Positions 51,439 to 63,840 of a stretch of DNA of 64,000 bases are shown here, one piece after another. This stretch comes from Chondrilla cf. caribensis (Eukaryota; Porifera; Demospongiae; Chondrillida; Chondrillidae), in contig OZ026566.1 of the NCBI GenBank assembly GCA_964020155.1, positions 4,744,151 to 4,808,150 on the forward strand, written 5' to 3'. The notes under the pieces are model-generated. The model worked only from the letters and a program-made list of their open reading frames with translations. It was not told the origin of the DNA and searched no databases. Positions within the stretch are counted from its first letter, which is position 1; each line of letters starts with the position of its first letter. The translations under genes and the position numbers were made by a program.

Positions 51439-54400
51439 TTACTTTACCAGCAACTCAACTACATCAGGATTAGCCAGTGTGGACAGATCCCCCAGGTGGG
51501 TGTCTCCATGAGCTACTTTACGAAGAACTCTTCTCATAATCTTTCCCGAACGTGTCTTGGGTACTCCAGGTACAAACTGGTGGTTGAGTACAAAGTTATG
51601 AGAGTGCCAGAGTTCATGTGACAGTCATGTGATGTGATGACTTACCATAAATTTCTGAGGTACAGCAAAAGATCCAATTTTAGATTTCACCAATTTTCTC
51701 AAATTTTCTTCCACATCTTCAACGCTGTCAGTCACTCCATCACAAAGGATGATATAAGCAGCAATACCTTGACCAAACATGTCATGAGGATATCCAACTA
51801 CTGCAGTTTCTGACACGCGGTCATCATCATCCTGACAAAGTGAACAAACTGGTGAACATACATTCTTGGCATTGCCATACACTATAGACCATTTTATCCA
51901 CTGAAATATACCACTGTGAAGGCTCCACCCACCATAGCACTTTCAATCTCAGCTGTACCAATTCGGTGACCTTTGACATTGATCACATCATCAATGCGTC
52001 CAGTGATCTGGTAATGCCCGTCCTCATCTCTGCGAGCACCGTCCCCACTGAAGTAGAGACCGGGGTTTGTGTTGAAGTAAGTATCAAGGAAACGCTGGTG
52101 GTCGCCGTAGATGGTCCTGGCCATTCCAGGGGTTGGCGTTCTTATGCAAAGTCGCCCATCAACACAATTACCAGTCAACTCTTTACCCTGAGGGAGAAAC
52201 CAGTGACATGGGTTACAAAAGGTGTTTCTAGGAAGAGGGGGAATGGCCTTACACCGTCTGCTTCCTCTGTCAAAACAGGGTCAACCCCAAAGAAAGGCAG
52301 CTGGGGATAACCCGGCTTAAGAGGGGTTTTCCCTGAGCTTGGTAAGGGAGTTATCATAATTCCTCCAGTTTCTGCTCGGAATACAAACAATGCTCGTGAC
52401 AAACGATGATAACAATAATAAACAACATGTTTGGAATGCATTGCAGGGTACCTGTCTGCCACCAAGTATCAGCAATTGGACACCTGCCCTCACCAGCAAC
52501 GTGATAGAGCCACTCCCAGGCTTCAGCATTCAGAGGTTCCCCCACTGCAGGGTAGCAAAGCACACAACATCCCTACACCTAACTACGTAGGGCTATCAAT
52601 GGCAGACGTAGGTCTCACCACATCCAAACAATCTCAAAGAAGATCGATTGTATTTGGTAACATAATCATCTGAGTGCTTGTGAAGAGATCGAACCGCAGT
52701 TGGTGAAGTGTAAAGTTGCTTCAGTTTTAGACGCTGCACCATCTCCCAGTAGCGGCCTGCAACAAGATAGGGATACACCAACACGACACAAGGCACTGTG
52801 TCTAGTAATACAGTGTGACAGACAGTAACAGGATGTCAACTGGCAGAGCAAGAGTTACAGCAAGGATCTCACTGACAGGTACGAACGAGTACAGGCAACA
52901 TGCACATGTAGCACATGTAGCACATGCAGCACACACAATAGCATGCACCACATAGTGAGGACTCCTTACCAGGGTCAGGATATTCAGGAGTGCTCTCAAA
53001 CAACACAGTGGTTGCTGCATTGGAGAGGGGTCCATACACAACATAGGAGTGTCCAGTGATCCATCCAATATCAGCTACACAACAGTAGCGATCTCCAGGC
53101 TTGTAGTCAAACACCAGCTGTAGGGCAAGACAGCAACGACAGTACCCATTCACACCCACATTCACAACCAAACCCACCCACACCCATCCACAACCAAACC
53201 CACACACACCCATCCACCCACACCCACACACACCCATCCACCCACACCCACCCACCCACACACACACACACAAACACACACACCTTACCTGATGAGTTAA
53301 GCCTGCGTAGAGCAGGTACCCAGCCTGGGAGTGCACTAGTCCCTTGGGCTTCCCAGTGCTCCCAGATGTGTAGAGTATAAACAGTGGATCTTCACTCTGA
53401 AGTGGCTCAGCCGGACAGCGTGTTGTCTCTTTGGACATGGCCTGCAGTGGTTGATATGAGATCACACCAGAGCGAATCACTAATTAGGGGATTTACCTCT
53501 TCTAGTGACAGGTCTTTGGGACCCATTGGGACATCGGCTCCGGTCCTGGACATCACCAGCACCCTCCGGACCGAGGGTAAGGGCTCTATGGCAGAGTCCA
53601 CAATGTGCTTCAGCTCGTGGACACGCCCCCCTCGCACACCTTGGTCAGCAGTGATCACTACCTCTGCTCTACCTGGTGAAAGGAAGGTTCGTTGGCAGTT
53701 TCAGCTGTCAATCACATGTGATAGTCATCTGGTAGCAATGTTTGATATTCCCAAACTTGCTAAACTGTAGCAAATGGTCCACTCACTGTCGGAGATCCTG
53801 TCTCGCAATGCCTCTGCACTGAATCCAGCAAACACAACACTATACCGAAGACACTAATTCAACGCTAGAAGTGCCTGATGTGGTGGTCAACAAGCAAACC
53901 TGTGGATTGCACCAATCCGGGCACAAGCCAGCATGGAGGCCACAGCTAGTGGCGACATTGGCATGTAGATCACAACACGGTCACCTTTCTGCACACCTTG
54001 TGTCTTGAGTACGTTGGCCAGTTGACAAGTTTTGTCTAACAGTTCCCTGAATGCGTAGTGAATACACAATGTATAATAGTGCACATTAATGTCATGTGAC
54101 ACCATGTGACATCATGTGACATACTGGTATGTAACAAATTCATTTTCTCCAGGTTCATCCTTTTCCCAAATAATAGCAATATGGTCTCCGTAGCAATCAA
54201 TGTGGCGATCTAATACATTCTCTAAAAGTAACAATAACACATAATTAAAACACAAACGTGCATGCACACATGTGCACACATACACACTTAAAGACTTGTT
54301 GTTTATCCCTTTATCATCAAGATCCTATATATTATTCAAAGCTTGGTACACACACAGCAAGCAACAGGAATTACAATAATAACAACAATAAACATAAACA

Positions 54401-54693
54401 GCAAATGATGAACCATTTTTACCTGATACATTGATGACTCCTCCTTCGAACCACCTTATTTCCCCCCTTTTAATGTTACAATTCATTGCACTGTCAAATT
54501 CTTTCATCCACTTGAGTCTGGTCTTCCCCAAATCTCCCCAAAAACGTTCAGGATTATTAATGCTCTCTGAATACAGATCACAATGATTAGCTGTAATGTG
54601 TCCAAGTTGTAAAGGGTACTTCACTGAAGAAAGCAGCCTCCTCAAAGAGGTTAAACGACTGCTTAACAAACTGAACTGGCGAAAAGTAGACAT
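51439..54693 (-). CDS. ACSS1: Acetyl-CoA synthetase, mitochondrial type
   Basis: The enzyme activates acetate to acetyl-CoA with ATP. The start at 54693 ([21 protein letters not shown]) gives a presequence rich in Ser, Arg and Leu without acids, as expected for mitochondria. Exons then give [56 protein letters not shown], the adenylation loop [66 protein letters not shown]-type ADTWWQT then [69 protein letters not shown], and the C-terminal [18 protein letters not shown] with the catalytic Lys in SGK. Stop is at 51439-51441. The ACSS1-like signal and the [15 protein letters not shown] block favour ACSS1 over ACSS2; the paralogue call is moderately sure. Confidence 0.93.
53148..53285. repeat. 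CCCACACACAACC-type low-complexity array, ACSS1 intron
   Basis: Degenerate repeats of CACCCACACCCATCCA and similar, merging into ACAC. It lies between the exon encoding [11 protein letters not shown] and the exon encoding LVFDYKPGD. Confidence 0.85.
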
Positions 54694-54755
54694 TCTCCTT
54701 GATATACGGAAATAAACAGAGTAGGGCGGAGAAGTGTCCCTTGCGAACGGTTGAA
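54694..54755. promoter_or_regulatory. Bidirectional promoter ACSS1/COQ6
   Basis: About 62 bp separate the ACSS1 start from the likely COQ6 start; an earlier in-frame COQ6 ATG at 54699 would leave 5 bp. It contains a GGGCGG GC box (about 54723). No clear TATA box. Confidence 0.45.
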
Positions 54756-56981
54756 ATGAGGCAATGGATGAAGTTAAGAGGTTTATTTAGCAGAAGTGTT
54801 CGCACCGTTCGATCTAAGAGATGTTATTGCGTCCAACCACAACTAGAAGATCTTTATGACATTGTCATAGTGGGAGGTGGATTGGTCGGGTCCACTCTAG
54901 CGTGTGCTTTAGGTCAGTCATAGCTCTGTAGCTATAGCTAGACCATAGACATGCTGTTTCTATTGATTTGATCATGCATGATCCCACTCCTCACTATCTC
55001 TTTTTTAATAGTCTATTACACTTTACTGATCTACATTCATACACATTCTGTGTCCCAGTGTTATAACGATATTCAATCCATCTTGTCGCTAGACCATGGA
55101 TACTCTACCTTACACATATCGTAGAGCAGGGTATCTATGGTTGCCGGGGCTCGCTCGACTATTATTGACTGTGGACTCACATAATGTGCTGTTTATGTTT
55201 GTTGTTGTTATTATTGTAATATCTGACGTATTTCTCTGCACATGTGTATAGGAATTGAACCCAGGCTGTCCTCCAGACGTATCCTACTATTGGAGGGTTC
55301 TTCTTCTATCCCAAGTGTTACCGGAGAGTCTCCTTACAGTAATCGCGTGTCGTCCATATCAACTGGTGCTGTGGACCTGTTCAAAAGTGAGTGGTCGTCT
55401 CATCGTGTTGTCGACTATTTTGACCCAACTTTTCGAATGAACTGGCCCAAGGTTACAAGACATTATTGTAAATAATGGTAGTTGGTCTGCTATGTGCATA
55501 TGAAGCTATCCGATCTCGTGATCAACCGGTGGTCTGGTAACTGTAGATATTGGAATTTGGAATCGTATCAAGAGTGTGAGGGCACAGCCGTACAGCTACA
55601 TGTATGTGAGTGCAGTGACTGTACCATGAGCGCTTGTCGAATTGTGTGCACAGCACACAGCATATCTGTTCTGCACTTTATCAGGTTTGGGACAGTGATA
55701 CAGGATCTCGTATCGATTTCTCTCCAATCACACCCACTAATAAATTAGAGGATGATACTCCAGCTATTGCTTATGTTATAGAGAATGATGTAATGCTGCA
55801 AGCAGTTACGGAGAAAAATCAAACATTGCTTAATTTAGAGACCAGGAGAGGTGTGCGTGTTGAGCGTGTCTTCAAACCAAGTGTCAATGAGGAATGGATA
55901 ACAGTTTCTCTTGAGGACGGCCAGGCAATTTCCTCACGTTTGCTGGTATGTGCTTTGGAGCAGGTCTTAAGACTGATCTTCGGGTCTATCCACTGTTGGC
56001 ACACATATGCACAAGTTGAGCATTGCTTCCTCTCGCGGTAGATCGGAGCTGATGGAGCTCAGTCTAGAATTCGTGATTTGTGTGGATTCCAGTCTTTGAA
56101 GTGGGACTATCCCCAATCTGCAGTAGTAGCAACATTGGAGATTGAACCTGTAGGCTCCAACACCACTGCCTGGCAGAGGTTCCTACCTACAGGACCTGTC
56201 GCACTGCTCCCAGTGAGTACTGCCTCTCAAGATACATTATTCTGTGGTTACATGCCTCCCGCCCTACTCAGTTAGGAGGTTCCCACTGTTCGTTAGTATG
56301 GTCCACGTCCCACCAGCACGCCAGGGAGCTAACCGAGATGGAACCGAATCTTTTCATCGATACCTTGAATAAGGCTTTAGTGAGAACATCCCGATTGTGA
56401 TGTTTCTAAACTCGCCATGGTACATGTACAGTGTCCTTTGCCCTGTTTCCTGCAGTTCGAGACGTCCCTGCCCTCCTCAACAGCCTCACTGATGCAAGCA
56501 GTGTCATACTGGATGGACACAGCTGCTAGTAACTACAGTTTGGGGAATGATTTCTATGATAAATTGATGTTTTCCTTGTATTGCTAGGCGGATCTCCACC
56601 TCGTCTTCTCCCACCAACAATCACCAATGTTGCGGTCAATAGCCGAGCTCACTTTCCCCTTGGTTTTCTTCACTGTCCCTCTTATGTCATGCCCAGAGTG
56701 GCTCTAGTTGGGTGAGTGACTCCATGTGTGTATGTCTTAGGATTATTTTGTGGCCAGTCTTAATAAAAATTCGTTACAGGGATGCAGCACATCGAGTTCA
56801 TCCTTTGGCTGGTCTCGGAGTGAACCTTGGGTTTGGGGATGTCCAGTGTCTTAAAGATGTCATCCTAAATGCAGTGTCTAGAGGAGCAGACATTGGTTAG
56901 TGCTACATGTATGACGTGAGGTAAGGACTTATTATAACACCAGTCTCTCTTTCTTTGTTGCACACACACACACACGCACGC

Positions 56982-57033
<52 letters not shown>

Positions 57034-57316
57034 GGGGATGAAAGTGCTCTGTTAGAGTATCAGTCAAAGAGACTTGGACACAATGTTCCTATTGTGTTCT
57101 CAATTGATGGTCTATGCCGGTTGTTCTCAACACAATGGCTGCCTCTTGTTCTAGCACGTTCTGTTGGTCTTCATGCTGTGACAGCATATCAGCCATTGAA
57201 GGTATTTAAGTCTGTATATATGCCTTTCTTTACAGCCTTGGGGCTGGTATCATATAATCTTATAATTATTATTTTAGATGTTCTTCACAGAGAAAGCTGA
57301 AAAGTTGAACTATTGA
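54756..57316 (+). CDS. COQ6: Ubiquinone biosynthesis monooxygenase COQ6
   Basis: COQ6 is the flavin monooxygenase that hydroxylates C5 of the ubiquinone ring on the matrix side of the inner mitochondrial membrane. I chose the ATG at 54756 ([20 protein letters not shown]), which opens a basic presequence. An in-frame ATG at 54699 lies too close to ACSS1. Exon 1 has [19 protein letters not shown], the FAD-binding GxGxxG. Next come [150 protein letters not shown] (second FAD motif), [15 protein letters not shown], and [15 protein letters not shown], then [12 protein letters not shown] with TGA at 57314-57316. Phases agree at ten junctions. One expected Gln in LAGQG is Leu here. Confidence 0.95.
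56965..57032 (+). repeat. (AC)n microsatellite in COQ6 intron, abutting an acceptor
   Basis: AC repeat ending ACACACAAG, directly followed by the exon GGATGAAAGTGC ([11 protein letters not shown]). The repeat replaces the usual pyrimidine tract; the only AG is the acceptor itself. Confidence 0.92.
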
Positions 57317-57431
57317 CAATCCACCATATTATGTTGACGCTGCTTGCAATAATATTATTACCACATTTACTGGCTCATTGACCTAATAAGTACAACGGAC
57401 AGCACTTGCACAATACTGTCAATGCCGTTAA

Positions 57432-59909
57432 CTATCGAACTTGAAGAATTCCAGCCTCCATCAGTTTCTGGAATTTCTCTGCAATCTCAGGATTCTTGAG
57501 GTGGCTGTTGGTGGAATGGGGCGTCATTTGACCACTGAAAAAGGATAATAGTAGTATGTGCTTACTCTCTGATAGCTGCTGGGTCTCCTTGCATTTGCTG
57601 TAAAATCATTTGCATTGCAGGATCTCCAAGTATGCTCTGATAAGAGAATAATAGGGATAATTTACTTGAGGAAGACTCCATAGATATCCCCACCCACCAC
57701 AGCCAACCACAGCCAACCACAGGCAAACAAGCCTCTCAACCCACCTGGATCTCTGGATCTTGTAATGCCCTCTTCCTCCTAGCTTCAGGATCATCCTCCA
57801 TGTAGCATTTCTTAAGGCCATCTTTGGCTTCCTATTAGCAGTACACACAACAAACAGTAAAGGCAGTAGATACAGTAGTACACGCAGTACACACGTACAC
57901 CACTAGTGGGGTCCAGGTCAAGGGCCTTTTGATAGGCATCACTAGCTTTAGTAGTCTCCTTCAGAGCTAGGTGAAGACCGCCCTTTCTCAGATAGCCTTT
58001 AACTGTGACAAAATGTGAAGAACATAAAAAAATTGCAATAATAATTTGGTGGACCTATAAAACCTACCAAATGTTGGATCCAGCCTAATACACTCCTCAC
58101 AGTCCTGCAAGAAAAAAGCAATGAACAAGAAATAAACACTATCACAGATAGTAAATGTGTACCTTAAGACCAAGATGAAATTCAGCCAGTTTGGTGTAAC
58201 AGGCTGCTCTATTGCTATAGATTTTAGCATCATTGGGGTTCCTTTTGATAGCTTCAGTGTAGTGCGCAATGGCTTTGGGATAATTCCCCTTTTTAAAAGC
58301 TTCGTTCCCCTTCTCTTTTTCTTCCAAACTCTTCTCAGGATTAATGTACTCTTTATTCCGTTGTTCTTCAAGGTTTTTTGCTGCCTATGGACCAACAGTA
58401 AAGCAGTAACTAAAGCAAGATGCACACTGCTGCCACACCCCCTGCTGCCACACCCCTCACAGTTTGTTTCTTCTTGTTCACTTCTGGGTTCCTATGCTCA
58501 GCAAGTGACTTATCGTACCACTTTATGGCATCTTCCCATTTGCTTTGCTTGAAAAACACATTACCTTTACGGCTGAAAGCTCTGTGCAATCACAAGGACA
58601 CACAGCAGCTGACAGGTATGCACTGACAGAGGGCTATTGTGCAATGTACACAAACTTTGCAATGATCTGGTAATCCACTCTATATTCTCTACCCTTCTCA
58701 ACTGCCAAATCACACATTTCCAAGCATTCGTCCCATCTCTGCTGCTCAAAGAACACAGCAGCCTTGTTTGTGAGCAATGCAACATTGGTTGGATCCAGTC
58801 CAAACGCTTTGTCATAATGAGACAGAGCTTCTTCGAACCTCTTCTCTTTGTATGCTGCATTTCCAAGTTCCTTCTCCTTCAGAGCCTGTATCAAATGGTG
58901 TTCCAACTAAAGGTCAGTGTCACTCACCTCATGAACAAGAACAAACCTTTTCTTTACTTTCTGTATCCATAGGTTCCATACCAGGCTTTTCGCTTTCTCT
59001 CTTCGATCCCGAGTCCAGATCTGGCTTTGGATTGGAAACTGACTCTGGTTTCTGGACAAGTGGATCTTCCTCTGCAAAGAGCACAGGTGGAGACTACAGC
59101 TGTCATTTCCTGTCTCGTTTGGTGTACAGAATTACCGCTCACCACTGTCTGATGTGGTCAAGTCCACTCCCATCAAGACAGACAGTGCAGTGACAATGTC
59201 AGGGTTGGACAGCTTCCTGCGCAACAGAGTACGAGTCTATGACTCAGCAATACATGTATGCCGGTTGCCTTGCGTTAGCAAGACTCACTGTGCAAGATTA
59301 GTTGGAGCTCCTTTAATGTCATCCAAAGCCTTGAGGAAGTCCGGGTTCTTCACCAGCTCGGCTGTTCTCGGGTCTTTACTAAGTCTATCGATGACATCGG
59401 GCGCATTGAAAGGATTTCTGGACTCTACGTTCCAAACCGCCAGAGAACACAACTATCACCATAGATACTCGAACCCACACTATTATACAGTCGCTAACAC
59501 CATCACACGGACGCTAGTTATGGTGATACTAACCCATAATTTTTCTGTCAGCCTCAACTAAACCATCTTTCAGTTGCTGGTTGTCCTTATCCAATTTGAG
59601 GCCTTCTTGGTATGCCTTCTTAGCGTCTTCATGTCTCTCCAATTTAGAGAGAGCATATCCCATTCGCGAGTACCCCCTAGGCCAATCTGGCTTTAATTCT
59701 ATGGCGGATTCTGCGTCGCTCAAGGCTTTATCATACATTTCGAGTTTGGCAAAAACCGCTGATCGATTACTGTAAAGAACGTGATTAGAGCCATCTATCT
59801 TTATTCCTTTGGTGTAGTGCTCCAGAGCATCTTTAAACCTATTCTCTTTCATTGCATCGTTTCCCTTCTGCTTCCACGAGTCAGCAGTACCGCCGTCCAC
59901 GTCCGCCAT
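57432..59909 (-). CDS. STIP1: Stress-induced phosphoprotein 1 (HOP/STI1)
   Basis: STIP1 is the cytosolic co-chaperone that passes clients from Hsp70 to Hsp90 through TPR domains. I chose the ATG at 59909 ([20 protein letters not shown]) in GAAAATGGCGGAC. A longer frame exists upstream to 59966. TPR1 is [62 protein letters not shown]1 follows: [38 protein letters not shown], and [22 protein letters not shown]2A has [40 protein letters not shown], then TPR2[43 protein letters not shown]2 has [19 protein letters not shown] sequence around 57560-57640 and ends [20 protein letters not shown], stop 57432-57434. The full domain set of animal STIP1 is present. It lies 120 bp downstream of CCT4 on the same strand. 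Confidence 0.95.
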
Positions 59910-60029
59910 TTTCAGTCGAAGTGTCTCGAATGGTCGTGAGCGTAAGATGGATTTAATTGTATTCATTGGTTACATCACGGCTACAGTTCCTGCCCTACCG
60001 TACAGCTCGGGAGTACACCAATAGTCAGC

Positions 60030-60738
60030 CTATCTCGCGTTTACCTGTAGTGAAGATCGTGAAAATGATCGTTATGAAGAATACCATAATATGGCGAAAC
60101 ACCCCCCACATACCACATCATCGATCTTGAGGATACTCCTAACACATTCAGAAGCAAGTCGGATAGCTGATGTTGACACTAGAAGAGGCTGTATGACATT
60201 TTCCTCCAAAATGTCAGTGATAGTTCCCTGGACAAGAGATCACAGACATCACAAGAACAGCCACAGCAAGCAAAACTCTGTATGAACACACCTTTCGAAC
60301 ATTAATACCAGCAGTCTTGAGACCATCTGCATGTTTCTGCCGAAGTTCAGTGACAACAGCTATGGGATGTAGTCCAGCATTCTCTGCTAGTGTGAGAGGA
60401 ATCACTTCTAAAGCCTCAGCAAACTCTTTAACACAGTACGCCTCCATCCCAGTGAGTGTTTGTGAATACTCGGCCAATCGAATGGACATCTCTATTTCCG
60501 GTGCTCCTCCACCCGCTATAACCGCCCTGTTGGTCAGAACAGCAAATATTAATTCTGATTGCCTTCAACAGCAACGGATCTTCACTTTGTGTTGCATGTT
60601 ACTGAACCTCATCAGACAAATGCCTCAAATACACATCACAAGTTGTGATCAGTGCATCTAATGATCATCATCACCTGAAGTATTGATCTCTAACAATACC
60701 ACACACATGCAGCAACCGATACATTCAAGTACAGATAT

Positions 60739-60808
<70 letters not shown>

Positions 60809-63137
60809 ACCTATTTTTAACTAGACAACGGATTACACAAAGAGCATCGTGGATGGAACGATCAGCTTCCTCAATCATCAGTTTATTTGAGCCACGCACT
60901 AACACAGATACAGTCCTACCAACAGAGTGGCATCCAGTGATCTGCAGATACAAGATGTTTTGTAGTTATTACCTACACCAGACACAAGCAACTCCATACT
61001 CTACTAAAGCACTTAATCTCCAAGAACAAACCTTGCACAAATAAATTGTGAATGAAAACCCAAGTTTATCATGCAAACACTAAAACACCTAAATGAGTGA
61101 CTCCATCTAACACCACCCACCCACCCACACACCACCACCCCATACACACACATACACACAAATGCACGCATGCACACATGCACACACAGCAGATACCTTA
61201 ACAACTTTACTGTTACCAACTGACACTTCCTCCACAAGATCAGCACTACCAAGGTGTTCAGGAAGGAAGTGGTCTAAGCTTGCAATGGGCCTGCAACCCA
61301 ATGTCTGTAAAGAATCTACAATCATAAATTTTACCCAAATTCATGGCCACCAATAAAACATACCCTACTGATAAATTCAATGTCATCTCGTTCAATGTTC
61401 TGAACCACAAGAATCTTAAGTTTTCCAAGAAAGTGCAGAGCAAGATCACTAATGGCATCTCTAACATGTGATACATAACATTATTCATTGAGGGACATCC
61501 TTTAAAAAGTAACTTATTATCCAAACCTCAAAATTGACTTCTGAATCAGGAGAACATTGCAACCAGCTTTTTTGATCGTCTTACAAATGTTGAGAATATA
61601 CTGTTTTTCTTCCTTGAGAATTCTGTCCATTTGGGAGTAATCATTCACAACCACTTGACTGTCCATCTGTGCAGCAATCAACACACAATGAGATCATGCC
61701 ATGGATGTTGTATGACACAACCTCACATCTGTTTTGGGAGGCGAAATACAGAACTGGATCAGGCCAATTTTAGCCTTGTCCACTCGGGAGAGGCCACTGG
61801 CAGCATGGGATGCCTTCTGATCCAATACAAGTCCATCAACCAACTCGGTGTCTTCAACGGTACCACTGCAGCATACCAGATAATCTGACAATGACATATA
61901 ACTTGCAATGTACAGTACATTACAATCTTAATAAGAATGTTCCTCTGCTATGGGACCACCACGGGCACGAATAGCTCCCTTGATGGCGAGTGGAGAGGCA
62001 GTTGTGTAGCAAGACTTGTGAGAGCTCTCCATTCCTTGGAAGCCTTAGAAACAAGTTTTGCAGGCTACAAGACCTAAGGTTTGGACTCACCCTAACTTTT
62101 TGACTATTTTAATGTCCTTGAGGTCGACATTGGTGGCTGTCTTTGGGTCTATCACCTTCAGTACTGCATTAACAGCCAAAGGAGCCAGTTGGGAGGAGTA
62201 CTGAGACACTACCTGTATGCAAGGACATGATATCAACAAATATAGTCATTAATCATTGCAAAATCCCTAATGTAGCAGAGTCCATGAGTACACGGGCACA
62301 CCTTGGAGTTCAAGGCTGTATTGGCACTTTTCAGGAGCGATTCTCTTTCTGAAAGATCAACTCTAACAGACATGTCGTGAAGTATTTCAACACCTTTGTC
62401 AGCTGCTTTCTGAAAGGCCTCAGATATAATGGTCGGATGAATCCCTATACCAAGGATTAGGCAGTGACAGATACAACCACAGAAGTTGTAAAAAGTTCCC
62501 ACCTTTAGCGAGTAGCTTCTGGCTTGCATTGAGGAGACTGCCTGCATGTACGACCACACTGGTGGTCCCGTCACCTGCTTCTATGTCTTGTGCTTTAGAT
62601 AGCTCCACCAGCTACACGAGCACGCCATTACAACATAAAGAGCAATACGTTCATGAAACCACAGATAACAATAATAGTGAGTACACAGCCACTGCCAAGA
62701 GCATGTATTCAATAACAGACCATAGATCTAGGGTCTAAGTTATGTGCGTACTCGCCATTCTGGCAGCGGGATGAAGAACTTGGATTTCCTTCAGTATGGT
62801 TGCCCCGTCATTCGTGATGGTGACGTCCCCAGATGAGTTCTGAATCTACCGACGAGAACAGGCAGAATCACACTCGGCTTCCCTTAAGTTTCGAGACTGT
62901 CTTACACTGATCGACTAACCATCTTATCCATTCCCTTTGGCCCTAAACTGGTTCGGATGGCATCAGCAACGGCTGATATGGAACGAGTGTCAGTGAAAAC
63001 GAGGATGGAACAAACCGAATACCGAAACGCAACTCAGACTCATTCAACTAACCCTTCGCAGCTGTAATGTTGCTATTTCTTATTTCTCCAGGCTTAGCTT
63101 TGTCCTGATATCTATCCCCCTTAGAATCTCCACTCAT
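60030..63137 (-). CDS. CCT4: T-complex chaperonin subunit delta (CCT4)
   Basis: CCT4 is one of eight subunits of the cytosolic TRiC/CCT chaperonin that folds actin, tubulin and other clients. The start (63137) reads [20 protein letters not shown], then NSNITAAK. Exons follow with [46 protein letters not shown] (GDGTT ATP motif), [128 protein letters not shown] and [20 protein letters not shown]. The last coding exon is only 15 nt (60030-60044), giving VNAR and a TAG stop, and it splices in phase after KIDDV. This matches the VVNTR end of vertebrate CCT4. Confidence 0.96.
60738..60802. repeat. (AC)n microsatellite, CCT4 intron
   Basis: About 32 AC units between the exon with [15 protein letters not shown] and the next exon. 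It reads GT on the sense strand and starts near the donor. Confidence 0.95.
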
Positions 63138-63276
63138 TTCGCTCCAAACTGCTTCAATTGCTCCAAACTTCACTCTGAACTGCTTCAACTGCGACGCTCT
63201 AGAAAACTCGGAGCGCAACACGTGGGTTCTGGAGTAGGCGTAACCACAGATAACCTCCTCGACAGCCCCGTCCAAA
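63138..63276. promoter_or_regulatory. Bidirectional promoter CCT4/SGPP
   Basis: 139 bp lie between the divergent starts. Two TTCNNGAG/CTCNNGAA motifs (CTCTAGAA at 63197-63204, TTCTGGAG at 63227-63234) resemble halves of heat-shock elements. An ACACGTGGG E-box-like site lies between them. Heat-shock control of a chaperonin subunit would be plausible but the sites are imperfect. Confidence 0.4.
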
Positions 63277-63840
63277 ATGGGGAAGACTTTACGCTTTATA
63301 GAGTACTTGAGAGATCCTTCTCTTGTTTTAAAATTCCAGAATATATGTGGGGCTAGATTGGAAGTATTAAAGGAGGAATATACAGATAGTGATAGTGTAC
63401 ACAAAGGGACCGTCCGTACGAGAATTGAAGACACCCCGTGTACCTCTCCTGCTGTATCTCCAGGCGGTTCCCCCACCGACAGGAATACTGGGTTCCCGTG
63501 GCCGGGGACAGTAGTGAGGACCGTTACGTTTGTTGACATCTACTTTAGGATGGCCACGGAGCTTGGATATGAGATGTTTTATATACTGGTCCTGCCTCTT
63601 ATCCATTATAATTTCGATTCAGTTATTCTTCGTCAAATGATTATACTCTGGTCGATGTCCATGTACATTGGTCAAGCGCTGAAGTCTATTATTTGCTGGA
63701 AAAGACCTCCATCCCCACCAGTGTACAAGCTGGAGAACAATCCTGTTTTGGAGCAGGAGTATGGCTTTCCTTCTACCCATGCCATCGTCTCTTCAGTGTT
63801 ACCATTTTATTTTACCTTTGCATCTCAAAAGAGATATGAA
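63277..63840 (+). CDS. SGPP1: Sphingosine-1-phosphate phosphatase, first exon (partial gene)
   Basis: SGPP enzymes remove phosphate from sphingosine-1-phosphate in the endoplasmic reticulum membrane. The exon encodes 188 residues and ends at a GTAAGT donor after KRYE; later exons lie beyond the window. After a polar N-terminus the frame gives ATELGYEMFYILVLPLIHYN, a membrane segment, then GQALKSIICWKRPPSPPV, matching the KxxxxxxRP motif of the PAP2 superfamily, and FPSTHAIVSSVLPFYFTF, the PSTH motif with the catalytic His pair element. This order and the RPxSPPV string match SGPP1/2; the third motif (SRxxxxxHxxxD) is not in the window. Which of the two vertebrate paralogues it equals cannot be told. 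The start ATG is in CCAAAATGGGG. Bases 63841-64000 are intron. Confidence 0.88.
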
